Shown piece by piece: positions 6,646 through 7,524 of a DNA stretch of 7,524 nucleotides. The position numbers and the translations under genes are program-made. The DNA is from Akkermansia sp. (GTDB taxonomy: Bacteria; Verrucomicrobiota; Verrucomicrobiia; Verrucomicrobiales; Akkermansiaceae): contig JAFNWZ010000420.1 of NCBI GenBank assembly GCA_017379255.1, forward strand, positions 1-7,524, read 5' to 3'. The notes below the pieces were generated by a model, which saw only the letters and a list, made by a program, of their open reading frames with translations, made no database searches and was not told the origin of the DNA. The stretch's first letter is position 1. The number at the start of each line of letters is the position of its first letter.

Positions 6646-7494
6646 TCAGGACTGGGAAGCCGAGTCATCATCATCGTCCATGGCCTCCAGCGCGCGGCGC
6701 ATGCGGCGCGTCAGGAAGGGGCGCACCACCAGACCATAGCCCAGGTAGCACACAAACACAAAGGCGGGTGCAATCCACGGGAAGAAGATGAAGGCGCAGA
6801 TGACCACCACCGCCATGAGGATAGCCATGGCCGTGCCGCGCTTCTCAAAGTTCACATGCTTGAAGCTGGGGTAAATGACGCGGCTCATCATCAGGATGGC
6901 CACCACGGCCATAACCGCAGCCATCACATACTGCCACACCGGGGGAATGATGAGGTTGCGGTTGGAGGTCACATCAATCACCAGGTACATGGTGCTCACC
7001 ACTGCACCGGCAGCCATGGGCACCGGCAGCCCCACAAAGTCCATGCTCTGGTTGGGCTTCTTAGGAGCCGCCGCCATGCAGTTGAAACGGGCCAGACGCA
7101 GCGCCGCGCACAGCAGGTACAGCACCGCAATGGCCCAGCCCAGGTAGGGCACTTCCAGATTGAACAGCACGGCCTGAGCCAGCAGCATGGCAGGAGCAAT
7201 ACCGAAGGACACCACGTCAGCAATGGAGTCGAACTCACGGCCGAAGGGACCATCGCTCTTGCACATGCGGGCCACGCGGCCATCCAGCAGGTCGAAAATA
7301 CAGGCGGCAAAGATGAGGTAGGTGGCATTCTGGTAATGCACAAATGCCTCTTCTGTGCCGGACGGGAACTTCATACCCTCAAAAATGGTGAGGATGGCGA
7401 AGAAACCGCACAGCAGGTTACCGGCTGTCAGCAGGTTCGGCAGCACGGGAATCTTGGGTTCATCCGGGTATACCGGGGGCTGGGGAGTAGACAT
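6646..7494 (-). CDS. pssA: CDP-diacylglycerol-serine O-phosphatidyltransferase (type II phosphatidylserine synthase)
   Basis: A 282-residue integral membrane enzyme that makes phosphatidylserine from CDP-diacylglycerol and L-serine, the first committed step to phosphatidylethanolamine. The CDP-alcohol phosphotransferase motif is complete: Asp68, Asp71-Gly72, Ala75-Arg76, Gly85, Asp89 and Asp93 (D-x2-DG-x2-AR-x8-G-x3-D-x3-D), which bind the metal and CDP group. PNLLTAGNLLCGF (19-31) upstream of it, and LRLARFN (132-138) with FVGLPVPMAA (153-162) downstream, are specific to the PssA type II branch and argue against phosphatidylglycerophosphate synthase. About eight hydrophobic segments are visible. 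The C-terminus is a basic stretch (RRMRRALE) followed by an acidic tail with five consecutive Asp (273-277), facing the cytoplasm by inference. The ATG at 7492-7494 fits the short N-terminal tail before the motif; no clear Shine-Dalgarno is seen in the 30 bases left before the window edge, so the promoter lies outside. In many genomes psd sits next to pssA; it would be to the right, beyond the window. Confidence 0.93.
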   Translation of the reverse strand: MSTPQPPVYPDEPKIPVLPNLLTAGNLLCGFFAILTIFEGMKFPSGTEEAFVHYQNATYLIFAACIFDLLDGRVARMCKSDGPFGREFDSIADVVSFGIAPAMLLAQAVLFNLEVPYLGWAIAVLYLLCAALRLARFNCMAAAPKKPNQSMDFVGLPVPMAAGAVVSTMYLVIDVTSNRNLIIPPVWQYVMAAVMAVVAILMMSRVIYPSFKHVNFEKRGTAMAILMAVVVICAFIFFPWIAPAFVFVCYLGYGLVVRPFLTRRMRRALEAMDDDDDSASQS

Positions 7495-7524
7495 GGGATT
7501 GAGTTTCTATTGGTTGGTTGTAAG

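Overview
The window looks like a chromosomal segment of a Gram-negative bacterium with moderately high GC. An Akkermansia-like member of the Verrucomicrobiota is my best guess. That rests on the general flavour of the proteins (exported proteins with a discoidin-type C-terminus, Sec signal peptides, weak Shine-Dalgarno sequences) and not on any marker gene, so the taxonomy is an inference. I see no tRNA, rRNA, CRISPR array, insertion sequence or phage gene, and every long open frame not listed is an antisense or out-of-phase shadow of a listed gene.

Layout from left to right. At 1-450 (+) lies the 3' end of an AAA+ ATPase of the DUF4143 type, cut by the window edge. At 588-1862 (-) is a complete PLP-dependent O-acetylhomoserine sulfhydrylase (metY type), with a good intrinsic terminator downstream and a sigma-70-like promoter upstream. 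A 166-base divergent intergenic region separates it from a plus-strand pair. The first gene of the pair (2029-4548) encodes a large exported protein with a transglutaminase-like core and a discoidin (F5/8 type C)-like C-terminus. The second (4573-5496) encodes an exported thioredoxin-fold protein that lacks a CXXC motif. A strong 12-bp hairpin ends this pair. Facing it on the minus strand are a membrane acyltransferase-3 family protein (5572-6621) and, upstream of it, a type II CDP-diacylglycerol-serine O-phosphatidyltransferase (pssA, 6646-7494), the entry enzyme for phosphatidylserine and phosphatidylethanolamine synthesis. These two are 24 bases apart and probably co-transcribed.

Functionally, metY and pssA are housekeeping genes (sulfur amino acid and membrane lipid synthesis). 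The least conventional part is the exported pair at 2029-5496. The large protein has the spacing of a transglutaminase or peptide-N-glycanase type active site (Cys373, His399, then position 414), but position 414 is Asn where most of the superfamily has Asp. Its mature part carries 12 cysteines, several in close pairs. Its neighbour has a thioredoxin-like layout with a cis-Pro-Cys but no redox CXXC. Together they are a candidate for an undescribed envelope thiol-enzyme pair. This is an inference from sequence only.
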